Source: Magnetovibrio sp. (GTDB lineage Bacteria; Pseudomonadota; Alphaproteobacteria; Rhodospirillales; Casp-alpha2). From it: a DNA stretch of 64,000 bases. Made by a program: the position numbers and the translations under genes. The notes under the pieces are model-generated. The model was not told the origin of the DNA. It ran no database searches and was given only the letters and a program-made list of their open reading frames with translations. Within the stretch, counting starts at the first letter, position 1, and the number at the start of each line of letters is the position of its first letter. The DNA lies in NCBI GenBank assembly GCA_002722175.1, contig PBKU01000038.1:20690-84689 (forward strand), given 5' to 3'. Of the stretch, positions 36,076 through 44,972 are shown one piece after another.

Positions 36076-37158
36076 ATGAAAAGCATAATACGTAATTTTT
36101 GGAGCTTGCTTACAATAATTAGTACTATTGCCCTGATAGGGTCGGCTAACGCCGCAGATCCGTTGAAAGTTGGCTTTGTCTACGTGGGCCCAATCGGCGA
36201 TCACGGATGGACTTATGAACATGACCGGAGCCGCCTCGCCATTGAGAAGGCCTTCGGCAGCAAAGTCAAGACCACTTACCTGGAAAAAATACCTGAGGGT
36301 CCTGATGCTGAACGGGCAATACAACAACTTGCCCGTACTGACCATGACATCATTTTTACCACTTCTTTTGGTTTCATGAATCCAACGATTAAAGTTGCCA
36401 AGAAGTTTCCAAAAATAAAATTTGAACATGCAACCGGATTTAAAAGGGCAGAAAATGTATCCACTTATTCAGCTCGTTTCTACGAGGGGCGGCATATTAT
36501 TGGTCTGATTGCAGGGAAAATGACAAAAACGAACACCATTGGTTATATTGCATCATTTCCTATTCCTGAGGTGGTTCGTGGTATAAACGCTGCCTACCTT
36601 GCGGCTAAGAGCGTCAATCCTGCTATCAAGTTCAAAATCGTCTGGGTGAATACTTGGTTTGACCCCGGAAAGGAAGCTGATGCTGCAAATGCTTTGATTG
36701 CTCAAGGCGCCGATATTCTCATGCAGCACACAGACTCTCCAGCGGCCATGCAAGTTGCCGAGAAAAAAGGTATTTTTGCTTTTGGGCAGGCCTCCAACAT
36801 GAAAGCGTTTGGCCCTAATGCTCAGCTTACTTCGATTATTAACAACTGGGCACCTTACTGTATTTCGCGGGTGAAAGCGGTAATGGATGGAGCATGGAAA
36901 AGTCAGGACACCTGGGATGGTATAGGTCCGAGCATGGTTGCGATTTCTAAATTTTCTGAACAGATACCAGCTGACGTGCGATCAATGGCAGGAAAGGCAC
37001 GCGATGCAATTGCTGCCGGAACGCTGCATCCATTTACGGGGCCTATCAACAAGCAGGATGGATCCCCGTGGTTAAAGGCAGAGGAAATCGCACCTGACGG
37101 AGATCTTGCAGGAATGAATTTTTATGTTGAAGGGGTTGAGGGGGCACTTCCAAAATAG
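36076..37158 (+). CDS. BMP family ABC transporter substrate-binding protein
   Basis: 360-residue periplasmic binding protein of the basic membrane protein (BMP/PnrA) family, which binds nucleosides or purines. A Sec signal peptide (WSLLTIISTIALIGSANA) is cleaved probably after residue 25. KVGFVYVGPIGDHGWTYEHD and the Asp-rich QGADILMQHTDSP are family segments. A strong AGGGAGAAG ribosome site is present. Unlike Gram-positive PnrA there is no lipobox. A 13-bp hairpin follows the stop (37167-37198), consistent with high, stabilised expression. Confidence 0.92.
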   Translation: MKSIIRNFWSLLTIISTIALIGSANAADPLKVGFVYVGPIGDHGWTYEHDRSRLAIEKAFGSKVKTTYLEKIPEGPDAERAIQQLARTDHDIIFTTSFGFMNPTIKVAKKFPKIKFEHATGFKRAENVSTYSARFYEGRHIIGLIAGKMTKTNTIGYIASFPIPEVVRGINAAYLAAKSVNPAIKFKIVWVNTWFDPGKEADAANALIAQGADILMQHTDSPAAMQVAEKKGIFAFGQASNMKAFGPNAQLTSIINNWAPYCISRVKAVMDGAWKSQDTWDGIGPSMVAISKFSEQIPADVRSMAGKARDAIAAGTLHPFTGPINKQDGSPWLKAEEIAPDGDLAGMNFYVEGVEGALPK

Positions 37159-37166
37159 TAGAAGTG

Positions 37167-37198
37167 AGAAGCGAGCTAGTATTTTCTGGTTCGCTTCT
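37167..37198 (+). terminator. hairpin after the purine binding-protein gene, weak terminator or stabiliser
   Basis: AGAAGCGAGCTAG pairs with CTGGTTCGCTTCT (13 bp including two G-U pairs) around a 6-base loop, 8 bases after the stop, followed by TAATTT. The T-run is short, so it may reduce read-through to the guanine deaminase gene and protect the upstream message. Confidence 0.55.
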
Positions 37199-37293
37199 TA
37201 ATTTCCAACAAAATTTTGATGTCACGACTCGAAAATTAGAAAATCTAAAATAATAAAAAGTCCATAATAAACTAGTTTCTAAGGAGAGGACGG

Positions 37294-38610
37294 GTGAAAA
37301 ACGCCTTAATTTTAAAGGGCCAAACACTCTCATTTAGCGAAAACCCCTTTGATGTTGGCCCAGAAAATTCAACCAAGCATTATACTGATGGTGCCGTCTT
37401 AATTGAAAACGGTAAAATACAGAATGTTGGTCCTTCCGAAGAAATTATAGGAAACTCAGGTAACGTAACAGTTGTCGACTATGGCAGTCATCTAATAACG
37501 GCGGGTTTTATTGACTGCCATGCCCACTACCCACAAATACCTATTATTGCCTCCTACGGAGAACAGCTGCTGGAATGGCTGGAAAAGTACACCTTCCCTG
37601 TTGAAAGCAGATTTTGTGATAAAAAATATGCCCGCTCGGTTGCCGATTTATTTCTTAAAGAATGTCTAAAAAACGGAATTACATCTTCAAGCGTGTATGC
37701 AACAGTCCACCAAGTTTCCGTGGATGCTTTTTTTGAAGCCACTTCAGAGCTCGGGTTAAGGATGGCATGTGGCAAAGTAATGATGGATCGAAATGCTCCG
37801 GATAGTCTGTGTGATACGCCGCAAATAGCCTATGATCAATCCAAAGAACTAATAAAGAAATGGCATGGCATCGGCCGAAATCTCTATGCGATAACCCCGC
37901 GCTTTGCACCCACTTCAAGCCAACAACAGTTAGAAATAGCCGGTGCACTCTGGAAAGAATACCCTAGTGTATTGATGCAAACTCACCTTGCCGAAAACTC
38001 CAAGGAAATAAGCTGGGTAACGCAATTATTTCCAGATCTTCCTGATTACTTTGGTGTATATGAGAAATTTGGTCTCGTCGGTCAAGGAGCTATTTTTGGT
38101 CATGGCATTCATTTAAATGAACGAGAAAAATCAGCATTGCAGGAATCCAGCTCTAGTATTGCCCACTGCCCGACTTCAAATATGTTTATCGGCTCAGGTT
38201 TGTTCGATATCTCAAAATTAAATAGTGACGGACGACCAATAACAATAGGGTTGGGCACGGACATTGCCGGCGGCTCGTCATTATCAATGTTCGCCACCAT
38301 GAAAACAGCATATGAAACTGCTCAATTATGCAACTACAGCCTTCATCCTGCGCAAGCGTGGTATCTTGCTACAATAGGTTCGGCGTCAGCCATGAAATTA
38401 GAAAACTGTGTGGGAAACCTCTTGCCGGGCATGGAGGCCGATATCATAATAATCAATCTCTGCTCAACGCCCCTAATTCAGCAACGTATAGAAAAAGCTT
38501 ATGATATCTGGGATATATTGTTTGCTCAAATAATTCTGGCAGATGAACGGGCAATTCGAGCCACTTATGTAGATGGGAAATGCGTATTTAATAACAATAA
38601 TTCAGAATAA
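37294..38610 (+). CDS. guaD: guanine deaminase
   Basis: 438-residue amidohydrolase converting guanine to xanthine and ammonia, feeding xanthine dehydrogenase. The zinc site is visible: CHAHYPQ (His76, His78), MQTHLAENSKE, GHGIHL, and LGTDIAGG with the Asp. The CHAHYPQ and HLAEN forms match guanine deaminase and differ from cytosine deaminase. It starts at GTG 37294 after a AAGGAGAGG site. It is 135 bases after the importer, and convergent with the urate oxidase gene. Confidence 0.93.
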   Translation: MKNALILKGQTLSFSENPFDVGPENSTKHYTDGAVLIENGKIQNVGPSEEIIGNSGNVTVVDYGSHLITAGFIDCHAHYPQIPIIASYGEQLLEWLEKYTFPVESRFCDKKYARSVADLFLKECLKNGITSSSVYATVHQVSVDAFFEATSELGLRMACGKVMMDRNAPDSLCDTPQIAYDQSKELIKKWHGIGRNLYAITPRFAPTSSQQQLEIAGALWKEYPSVLMQTHLAENSKEISWVTQLFPDLPDYFGVYEKFGLVGQGAIFGHGIHLNEREKSALQESSSSIAHCPTSNMFIGSGLFDISKLNSDGRPITIGLGTDIAGGSSLSMFATMKTAYETAQLCNYSLHPAQAWYLATIGSASAMKLENCVGNLLPGMEADIIIINLCSTPLIQQRIEKAYDIWDILFAQIILADERAIRATYVDGKCVFNNNNSE

Positions 38611-38662
38611 AGAGAAACCCGCTTTCACTCGCAAGCACATCAACTAAACATTACATCAAGAC

Positions 38663-39859
38663 TTAATCGCCCGGCATTCCTAACCTGATCCATGACCCAA
38701 GCCGAAAACGCTCGTCTTCCGTCATGGAGGAGCTATCACCCATCGGCATCGCCTTTGAGAGAACTGCCTGGCTTAAAATCTCCTTAGAGTACGCTTTTAC
38801 CGTTTCAATATCCTCAAAAGAAATTCCACCAGCGGCACTATCGAACGCAGGGTTACTTGGGACCCTTGCATGACAACCGATACAGTGAGTTCTAATAATG
38901 GCTACTGCCTCCGGAGTAGTGACTGCACGACCCGATACGCTATTTAAATTCAAGTTTCCGGCAGTAACGAAAATTAGAACAAAAACCAGTCCAGTTGCCA
39001 GGGGCCATTGCCACCAAAGTTTGATGCCGACAATACCGCTGTTTCGCAGATTAAAAAAGTTACGGATAATTCCGCCAAGAGCAAGTACAAGCGCTATTAC
39101 CAGCCATTGGTGGTCATGGTCATAAAGAAAAGGATAGTGGTTTGAAATCATGATAAAAAGGACAGGGAGAGTTATATAATTGTTGTGTGTAGAACGTAAT
39201 TTAGAGATTTGCCCCAGGGTTGGGTCTGGTTTTGCTCCCTCGACTAAGCTCTTTACCACTTTCTTTTGATTGGGGATGATCACACAAAAGACATTCGCAG
39301 ACATAATCGTAGCTAGTATTGCACCGGTATGGAGAAAAGCTGCCCTTTGAGAAAAGACTAACCCGAAACCATATGCAGCAAGAATTACCAGGAAAATGAG
39401 AATGGCAGCCAACAACACAGCACTTGATCGTCGTAATAGACAGCAAGCTGTATCATATAGAAACCAACCGAGCGCTAACGAACTAATAGAGATCAGAATT
39501 GCAATTGAGGGCTGAATATTCTCGATGTTTTTATTGACTAGATAGGTATCGGCTTCCCAGTAGTAGATAATTGCCAATAGACAGAATCCAGATATCCACG
39601 TTGCATAGGATTCCCACTTGAACCAATGCAGTTCCTTTGGCATTCCCTTAGGGGAAACAAAATATTTTTGAATATGGTAGAAGCCTCCACCATGAACCAA
39701 CCAGCTTTCCCCATTTGCATGAGAATCGAGTGTCCCATGATTACGTAGATTATTATCCAACCACACGAAGTAAAAGGAGGTCCCGATCCAAGAAATAGCA
39801 GTAATGATGTGGAGCCAGCGAAAAAAAAGTTCTACCCATTCATGGAAAAATGATACCAT
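38663..39859 (-). CDS. puuD: membrane urate oxidase with C-terminal cytochrome c (PuuD)
   Basis: 398-residue integral-membrane urate hydroxylase of the PuuD type, which oxidises urate to 5-hydroxyisourate using the respiratory chain in place of O2-consuming uricase. Eight to nine TM helices occupy about residues 1-305, beginning with the WLHIITAISWIGTSFYFVWL block. The C-terminal cytochrome c domain has CIGCH (326-330) and a Met ligand in KAMPMGD (Met371 or Met373). It lies between guanine deaminase and allantoinase, on the opposite strand. Confidence 0.93.
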   Translation of the reverse strand: MVSFFHEWVELFFRWLHIITAISWIGTSFYFVWLDNNLRNHGTLDSHANGESWLVHGGGFYHIQKYFVSPKGMPKELHWFKWESYATWISGFCLLAIIYYWEADTYLVNKNIENIQPSIAILISISSLALGWFLYDTACCLLRRSSAVLLAAILIFLVILAAYGFGLVFSQRAAFLHTGAILATIMSANVFCVIIPNQKKVVKSLVEGAKPDPTLGQISKLRSTHNNYITLPVLFIMISNHYPFLYDHDHQWLVIALVLALGGIIRNFFNLRNSGIVGIKLWWQWPLATGLVFVLIFVTAGNLNLNSVSGRAVTTPEAVAIIRTHCIGCHARVPSNPAFDSAAGGISFEDIETVKAYSKEILSQAVLSKAMPMGDSSSMTEDERFRLGSWIRLGMPGD

Positions 39860-40020
39860 TTTACTTTATTTATCTCCCCTTAAAAAACGGCAGTATAGAC
39901 GATAGACCTCAAACATTCTAAGATTACAAAAAAAACCTATCAATTTTAACTTAAAAAACCTTTTTTGAATTGCAAGTTGGTCATTCCGCGATCTTAATTA
40001 ATTTCAAACCTAACAAAATT

Positions 40021-40926
40021 ATGATGAACTATCCACGCGATATGATTGGTTATGGAGCCAATCCACCAACAATAAATTGGCCGAAAAACGCTCGGATTGC
40101 TGTACAGTTTGTTCTGAACTTTGAAGAGGGAGCAGAAAATTCCATACTTCACGGTGATGCCGCATCTGAAAGTTTTTTGTCTGAAATTGTGAATGCCGTT
40201 CCATATTCTGGTGCAAGACATCTGTCAATAGAGTCTCTTTACGAATATGGTTCCAGGGTTGGTGCTTGGAGGCTTCTTAACCTTTTTAAAGAATATAAGA
40301 TTCCTATTACGGTCTTTGCAGTCGCAATGGCAGCTCAACGGAACCCTGACATAATCGAACGCGCTCTAAAAGATGGACACGAAATAGCAAGCCACGGTTT
40401 TAGATGGATAAATTATCATAATATTCCGGAATCAATCGAGCGTGAGCACGCTGAAAAGGCGATCGATATCTTAACTGACCTTTGCGGTTTCCCGCCTGCG
40501 GGTTGGTACACTGGGCGGACAAGTGAAAACACGCGCCGAATTATCTCTGGATATGATAATTTTCTTTATGATTCTGACGATTATTCAGATGACCTGCCAT
40601 TTTGGAGTCAAGTGGTTCAAAAACCACACCTTGTTATTCCATACACCCTCGATGTCAATGATATGCGTTTTTCCACGGTTCAAGGCTTTAACTGTGCAGA
40701 ACATTTCGAAACGTACCTAACGGATTCATTTGATACGCTTTACAGAGAAGGAAAAACAAAACCAAAAATGATGTCAGTCGGTCTACATTGCCGCATTATC
40801 GGCCGACCAGGCCGCTTGCCTGCCTTGAAAAATTTCATTGAGTATATTCTGTCTCATGACGCAGTGTGGGTTTGCCGCCGAATTGATATTGCCAGTCATT
40901 GGCGCAAAAACCATCCGTTTTCCTAG
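40021..40926 (+). CDS. puuE: allantoinase PuuE
   Basis: 301-residue polysaccharide-deacetylase-fold allantoinase, which opens (S)-allantoin to allantoate. It starts MMNYPRDMIGYGANPP; family motifs are VQFVLNFEEGAENS, HGFRWINY, PAGWYTGRTSENTRR and SVGLHCRIIGRPGR. It lacks the metallo-dependent amidohydrolase features of AllB. ATG 40021 (or 40024) was chosen since the conserved N terminus begins there; no clear ribosome site is visible. Start of a five-gene run ending with ureidoglycolate lyase. Confidence 0.94.
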   Translation: MMNYPRDMIGYGANPPTINWPKNARIAVQFVLNFEEGAENSILHGDAASESFLSEIVNAVPYSGARHLSIESLYEYGSRVGAWRLLNLFKEYKIPITVFAVAMAAQRNPDIIERALKDGHEIASHGFRWINYHNIPESIEREHAEKAIDILTDLCGFPPAGWYTGRTSENTRRIISGYDNFLYDSDDYSDDLPFWSQVVQKPHLVIPYTLDVNDMRFSTVQGFNCAEHFETYLTDSFDTLYREGKTKPKMMSVGLHCRIIGRPGRLPALKNFIEYILSHDAVWVCRRIDIASHWRKNHPFS

Positions 40927-40934
40927 AGGGCAAT

Positions 40935-41465
40935 ATGCATTTTTTTAAGATCCCACCAAGCGCTTTGTCAAAAAATGACTTTATTGCCCAGTTCAAGGCC
41001 ATTTATGAAAAATCACCGTGGGTTGCTGACGAGGCTACGAAACTTGGCGTCACATCAGACGCTGATACTGCGGAGGGACTATCTGAAATTTTAAAAGCTG
41101 TCGTAGACAGGGCAAGCCAAGCCAGAAAGTTATCTTTGCTTCGCTCGCATCCTGAACTTGGTGGGAAGCTCCGCGCAACACATGAACTTACAGAATCGTC
41201 CCGTGATGAACAGAAAAGCGCAGGACTAGATCTCTGTAGTCCCAAAGAAGTGGAGCGCTTCAAGTCCCTTAATGAACAATATAATAGACGGTTTGATTTC
41301 CCCTTCATTCTTGCGGTCACCGGATATACTCGCGCTGATATTTTAGAGGTTTTCGCTAATCGCTTGAAGAATGATTACAGTATTGAATTTTACGAAGCCT
41401 TAAGGCAAGTTCACAAAATTGCACTAATACGCCTCCGAGAACTCGCAAAAAAAGAAGAATCCTGA
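40935..41465 (+). CDS. uraD: OHCU decarboxylase
   Basis: 176-residue all-helical enzyme that decarboxylates 2-oxo-4-hydroxy-4-carboxy-5-ureidoimidazoline to (S)-allantoin. The catalytic His is in RSHPELGGKL (His72), followed by LTESSRDEQKSAGL with the conserved Glu/Gln region and FPFILAVTGYTRADIL. ATG 40935 has an AGAGGG site just after the puuE stop (9 bases). Stop and next start overlap (TGATG), so it is coupled to the allantoicase gene. Confidence 0.94.
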   Translation: MHFFKIPPSALSKNDFIAQFKAIYEKSPWVADEATKLGVTSDADTAEGLSEILKAVVDRASQARKLSLLRSHPELGGKLRATHELTESSRDEQKSAGLDLCSPKEVERFKSLNEQYNRRFDFPFILAVTGYTRADILEVFANRLKNDYSIEFYEALRQVHKIALIRLRELAKKEES

Positions 41466-42487
41466 TGGACGACAACAAGACCTTCCCTGAATTTTACCAT
41501 ACCCAGATTAACTTGTTGTCACCAAGGCTAGGAACCAAGGTCGTCTGTGCGTCAGACGATTTTTTTGGAGCTAAGGAGCGACTAATTCTTGACGAAGAAC
41601 CAATATTTGTTCCGGATAAATACGATAACAATGGCAAATGGATGGATGGGTGGGAAAGTCGACGTCGACGTGACAACGGGAATGACTGGTGTCTGGTTCG
41701 CATGGGAGTTCCAGGTCACATTTTTGGGGTAAATATTGATACCCGCCACTTTTCTGGCAACTATCCTCCAAAAGCGTCCGTTAGCGCTTGCGTATCTGAT
41801 AGGCAGCCCGACGAGTTATCAAATTGGTCGGAACCACTCCCTCCTTTCTGTCTCGATCCCGATTCACGTCACTTTAAAGATTTTTCTGATGCTGGGCCAT
41901 GGAATTGGCTTCGGTTAAATATTTTCCCAGACGGCGGTGTAGCCAGACTCCGTGCATATGGAAAGCCTTTTATCGATTGGAGCAAAAAAAAGAGCAATAC
42001 AATTCACGAATTATCCGCCCTGAAAAATGGGGGTCAAATCATCGGTTATAATGATGCACACTACGGCGACGTGTGGGCTATTCTTACCGAGGGACGTGGC
42101 ACAAGCATGGGTGATGGCTGGGAAACACGTCGGCGCCGCTGCCCTGGAAATGATTGGATTGTCATAGGTCTCGGTGCTCCCGGAATTATCGAAAAAGTAG
42201 AAATTGATACGGCGTATTTCAAAGGAAACTATCCTGATCAGTGTTCAATTCAAGGAGTTTTACTAGCTGATCAGAAGAAAAAAAACAATCTGCTGCAAAC
42301 GGAGCTAGAGAAATTTTCTGAGTCCTGGAATACACTTATGCATCCTCAAAAACTTTCAGCAGACAAAGTTCATTTTTTTAGTAAAGATAACTTTTCAAAT
42401 ATTGGCCCAATTACGCACCTTCGGCTTAATATCTACCCAGACGGAGGAATCAGTCGTTTTCGTGTTTTTGGCAAACTCCTATTATGA
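41465..42487 (+). CDS. alc: allantoicase
   Basis: 340-residue enzyme converting allantoate to (S)-ureidoglycolate and urea. It has two tandem jelly-roll allantoicase repeats: GWESRRRRDNGNDWCLVRMG (near 60) and GWETRRRRCPGNDWIVIGLG (near 219), each followed by an NYPP/NYPD-type segment and a LRLNIFPDGGVARLR / LRLNIYPDGGISRFR closing block. It overlaps uraD by one base and the ureidoglycolate lyase start by four (ATGA). Confidence 0.95.
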   Translation: MDDNKTFPEFYHTQINLLSPRLGTKVVCASDDFFGAKERLILDEEPIFVPDKYDNNGKWMDGWESRRRRDNGNDWCLVRMGVPGHIFGVNIDTRHFSGNYPPKASVSACVSDRQPDELSNWSEPLPPFCLDPDSRHFKDFSDAGPWNWLRLNIFPDGGVARLRAYGKPFIDWSKKKSNTIHELSALKNGGQIIGYNDAHYGDVWAILTEGRGTSMGDGWETRRRRCPGNDWIVIGLGAPGIIEKVEIDTAYFKGNYPDQCSIQGVLLADQKKKNNLLQTELEKFSESWNTLMHPQKLSADKVHFFSKDNFSNIGPITHLRLNIYPDGGISRFRVFGKLLL

Positions 42488-43002
42488 AGCACTTGAAATT
42501 ACAGCCGTCCCCACTTGACCCTGACGCATTTAAGCCCTTTGGTGATGTCATTGAAGCAAAAGCTCCCAAAGGTTACTCCATCAATCAGGGCACGGCCACA
42601 CGATTCGATGACCTTGCAAAAATAGACGTCAGTACACTAGGTGGAAGACCCCTGGTCAATATCTTCCGTGGGCAGCCTAGAAAATATCTCCTGGAAATCA
42701 AGAGTTTGGAGCGACACCCGTTGGGAAGCCAGACTTTTATTCCCTTAGACAAAAATCCGTATCTTGTAGTTGTTGCTCTGGCTAAGACCACACCAAAGCC
42801 CGATGATCTATGTGCTTTTTTGGCGGCCGGAGATCAAGGCGTTAACTACCGCAAAGGTGTCTGGCATCACCCTTTACTAACTATCAAAAAACCAACTGAT
42901 TTTCTTGTCATTGATCGTGCCGGAGCTGGCAACAATCTTGACGAGATCAAGATTAGCACTAATTCTTTAATGATAACAATCGAACATACTGACATAGCTT
43001 AA
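42484..43002 (+). CDS. allA: ureidoglycolate lyase
   Basis: 172-residue cupin-fold enzyme splitting (S)-ureidoglycolate into glyoxylate and urea. DPDAFKPFGDVIEA near the start, SINQGTATRFDDLA, FRGQPRK, ERHPLGSQTFIPL, and GVNYRKGVWHHPLL are the AllA/Dal3 blocks. Last enzyme of the pathway in this operon; the stop is followed within 6 bases by a 22-base palindrome (43008-43029). No urease is in the window. Confidence 0.94.
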   Translation: MKHLKLQPSPLDPDAFKPFGDVIEAKAPKGYSINQGTATRFDDLAKIDVSTLGGRPLVNIFRGQPRKYLLEIKSLERHPLGSQTFIPLDKNPYLVVVALAKTTPKPDDLCAFLAAGDQGVNYRKGVWHHPLLTIKKPTDFLVIDRAGAGNNLDEIKISTNSLMITIEHTDIA

Positions 43003-43007
43003 TCTTA

Positions 43008-43029
43008 TTAATAGAAATCTTTCTATTAA
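43008..43029. repeat. perfect 22-base palindrome TTAATAGAAA-TC-TTTCTATTAA
   Basis: Two 10-base arms with a 2-base centre lie between the purine operon stop (43002) and the DUF6134 gene start (43049). It could be an A+T-rich terminator hairpin for the purine operon or a dimeric regulator site for the next operon. The 2-base loop would make an RNA hairpin strained, which slightly favours a DNA site. Confidence 0.55.
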
Positions 43030-43048
43030 TTCATTCCGGAATTTAAAG

Positions 43049-43783
43049 TTGCGAAAAATAAATATAAAATCATTTTTTCAGGCCCTGTTAATCTTCATCA
43101 GTCTAGTCCCCTTTTATGGGGAAACCGGGGCAACCGAGAACAATGTACCCACCTTCCCACCCAAGAGCATCCCGGAACTCTCAAAATCTAAAATTACTTT
43201 CAACGTATACAGAAAAGGAGAAAAAATTGGGTTTCATCAAGTAATATTCAGAGAAAAAGGTAGAATTTTGAGTGTGTCCAGCATATTCAAAATCGAAATC
43301 AATTTCTTATTCTTTACGGCCTTTCACTACCAGTACCAATGTAGGAGTTTGTGGAAAGACGGAATCCTTCAAAATTTAGAAGCAACCGTTGACGATGACG
43401 GAAAAATCTCCTTTATCAAAGTTACTAAAAAAGAGGGCTTAATGCACGTCAAGCATTCAGACAAGACCTATACTGCACCCCCCCCCCTTTTCCCTACAAA
43501 TCATTGGAACCCAAATGTTTTGGACCAGAAACGTGTGCTCAACACTCTTACCGGACATATAAATGAAATTAAGATCGAAGCGCTAGGTGATGAACTTATT
43601 GAAACAGAGAAAGGGGATGTCAGGGCAAAACATTTCCGATACACAGGCGATCTCGAAACAGATGTCTGGTATGATTACAGTAATCGTTGGGTAAAGATGT
43701 CATTTAAGGGAAATGATGGCTCTATAATTGAATATCGCTGTACTCATTGTCAGGGACCTATTGTTTTGGATATAACACCTTGA
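43049..43783 (+). CDS. DUF6134-like exported protein
   Basis: 244-residue exported protein of unknown function, probably periplasmic. A signal peptide covers about residues 1-28 (ALLIFISLVPFYGETGA). The body carries FNVYRKGEKIGFHQV, YQYQCRSLWKDG, NHWNPNVL and DVWYDYSNRWVKMSF, matching what I recall of DUF6134 (a lipocalin-like beta-rich fold is suspected). Start is TTG 43049; no ATG fits the signal peptide. A run of ten C bases (43478-43487) encodes Pro-Pro-Pro and could slip. One-base overlap with the next SDR gene implies joint transcription. Confidence 0.75.
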   Translation: MRKINIKSFFQALLIFISLVPFYGETGATENNVPTFPPKSIPELSKSKITFNVYRKGEKIGFHQVIFREKGRILSVSSIFKIEINFLFFTAFHYQYQCRSLWKDGILQNLEATVDDDGKISFIKVTKKEGLMHVKHSDKTYTAPPPLFPTNHWNPNVLDQKRVLNTLTGHINEIKIEALGDELIETEKGDVRAKHFRYTGDLETDVWYDYSNRWVKMSFKGNDGSIIEYRCTHCQGPIVLDITP

Positions 43784-44544
43784 TGCAGAACAAATTGGGA
43801 AATATTGCCTGGGTTACCGGAGCGAGCGAAGGCATTGGATGTGCCCTGATAAAACAACTGGCCGCCGCCGGATGGACTGTTGCAGCGACCTCTCGATCTG
43901 GTGAAAAGTTGTCTGAACTTGCGGAACAAGAAACTTCAGGCGCGATCCACCCTTTTCCAGGCGATATAACTGTAACAAATAAAATGGAGATGCTCGTAGC
44001 TGCCATCGAAAAAGAGCTTGGAACAATAGATCTTGCCATTCTTAACGCCGGTACACATATACCAATAACAGGAAAAACATTTTCCGTTGAAAGTGTCCGG
44101 GAACTGGTTGAAACCAACTTAATGGGTACCGTCAACTGCCTTAATCCTGTGTTAAAACGCTTTATACAGCGTCGAAGCGGAACTATCGCTGTCGTTTCTT
44201 CATTAGCCGGGTACCGGGGTCTTCCAACTTCTGCAGGTTATGGGGCAACCAAGGCTGCCCTGATTAATATGTGTGAAGCATTAAAACCCGAACTAGACCA
44301 GTTTGGTGTGTCTCTGCACTTGATAAATCCAGGATTTGTCAAAACTCCCTTAACCAACAAAAACACATTTCCCATGCCTTTCTTGATATCAGCGGACCGG
44401 GCTGCCCGGGAAATTCTAACCGGATTAAAGAGACCTAAATTTGAAATAACTTTTCCATTTGGTTTTTCCGTTATAATGAAGTTCATACGCATTATTCCGG
44501 ATCGACTATTTTTTGTATTTTCAAGAAAATTGATTAGCAAATGA
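43783..44544 (+). CDS. SDR-family NAD(P)-dependent oxidoreductase
   Basis: 253-residue short-chain dehydrogenase with a full active site: TGASEGIG (12-19), LNAGT (88-91), Ser140 in VVSSLAG, Tyr153 and Lys157 in YGATK. The C-terminal stretch FSVIMKFIRIIPDRLFFVF is hydrophobic, suggesting membrane association. ATG 43783 overlaps the previous stop (TGATG) and its own stop overlaps the next start (ATGA). This SDR is commonly found beside SnoaL-like, CFA-synthase and DUF1365 genes; its substrate is not established, perhaps a lipid. Confidence 0.88.
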   Translation: MQNKLGNIAWVTGASEGIGCALIKQLAAAGWTVAATSRSGEKLSELAEQETSGAIHPFPGDITVTNKMEMLVAAIEKELGTIDLAILNAGTHIPITGKTFSVESVRELVETNLMGTVNCLNPVLKRFIQRRSGTIAVVSSLAGYRGLPTSAGYGATKAALINMCEALKPELDQFGVSLHLINPGFVKTPLTNKNTFPMPFLISADRAAREILTGLKRPKFEITFPFGFSVIMKFIRIIPDRLFFVFSRKLISK

Positions 44545-44972
44545 ACAAAAACTTTCAAGACTATATTTCCTACCTTGAAAACCTTACACCCGCAACGCTA
44601 TCTGCTCTTTCAAACTACGTCACTGCAGATATCCGGTTTGCGGATCCGCTAAATGACGCCACGGGCGTTGAACAAATGCGGAAAATTTTCCTAAAAATGT
44701 TTGCTCAAATTGAAGATATCAGGTTTTTCGTAAACCATGCTGCTTCCCAAGACAACTATTGCTTATTGCATTGGCGTTTTGAAGGTCGGTTCAAAGGGAA
44801 AGTTTTCGGTTTTGACGGAACTAGCTTTATTCGGTTCTCGCAAGATGGGCTAGTGATAGAACATATTGACTATTGGGATGCAAGTTCCAATTTTTTTGAA
44901 TACCTACCGATTGTTGGTTGGCTGATCACATGGATTAAAAGGCGTCTACATTCAGACCAAAAACTATCGTGA
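44541..44972 (+). CDS. SnoaL/NTF2-like protein
   Basis: 143-residue cone-shaped alpha+beta barrel of the nuclear transport factor 2 superfamily. Blocks YVTADIRFADPLND, LLHWRFEGRFKG and HIDYWDASSNFFEYLPIVGWLI are visible; the last is hydrophobic, so it may sit at the membrane. Start overlaps the SDR stop (ATGA). Its stop abuts directly the stop of the minus-strand DUF3833 gene, with no bases between. Binding or isomerase role; not known. Confidence 0.82.
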   Translation: MNKNFQDYISYLENLTPATLSALSNYVTADIRFADPLNDATGVEQMRKIFLKMFAQIEDIRFFVNHAASQDNYCLLHWRFEGRFKGKVFGFDGTSFIRFSQDGLVIEHIDYWDASSNFFEYLPIVGWLITWIKRRLHSDQKLS

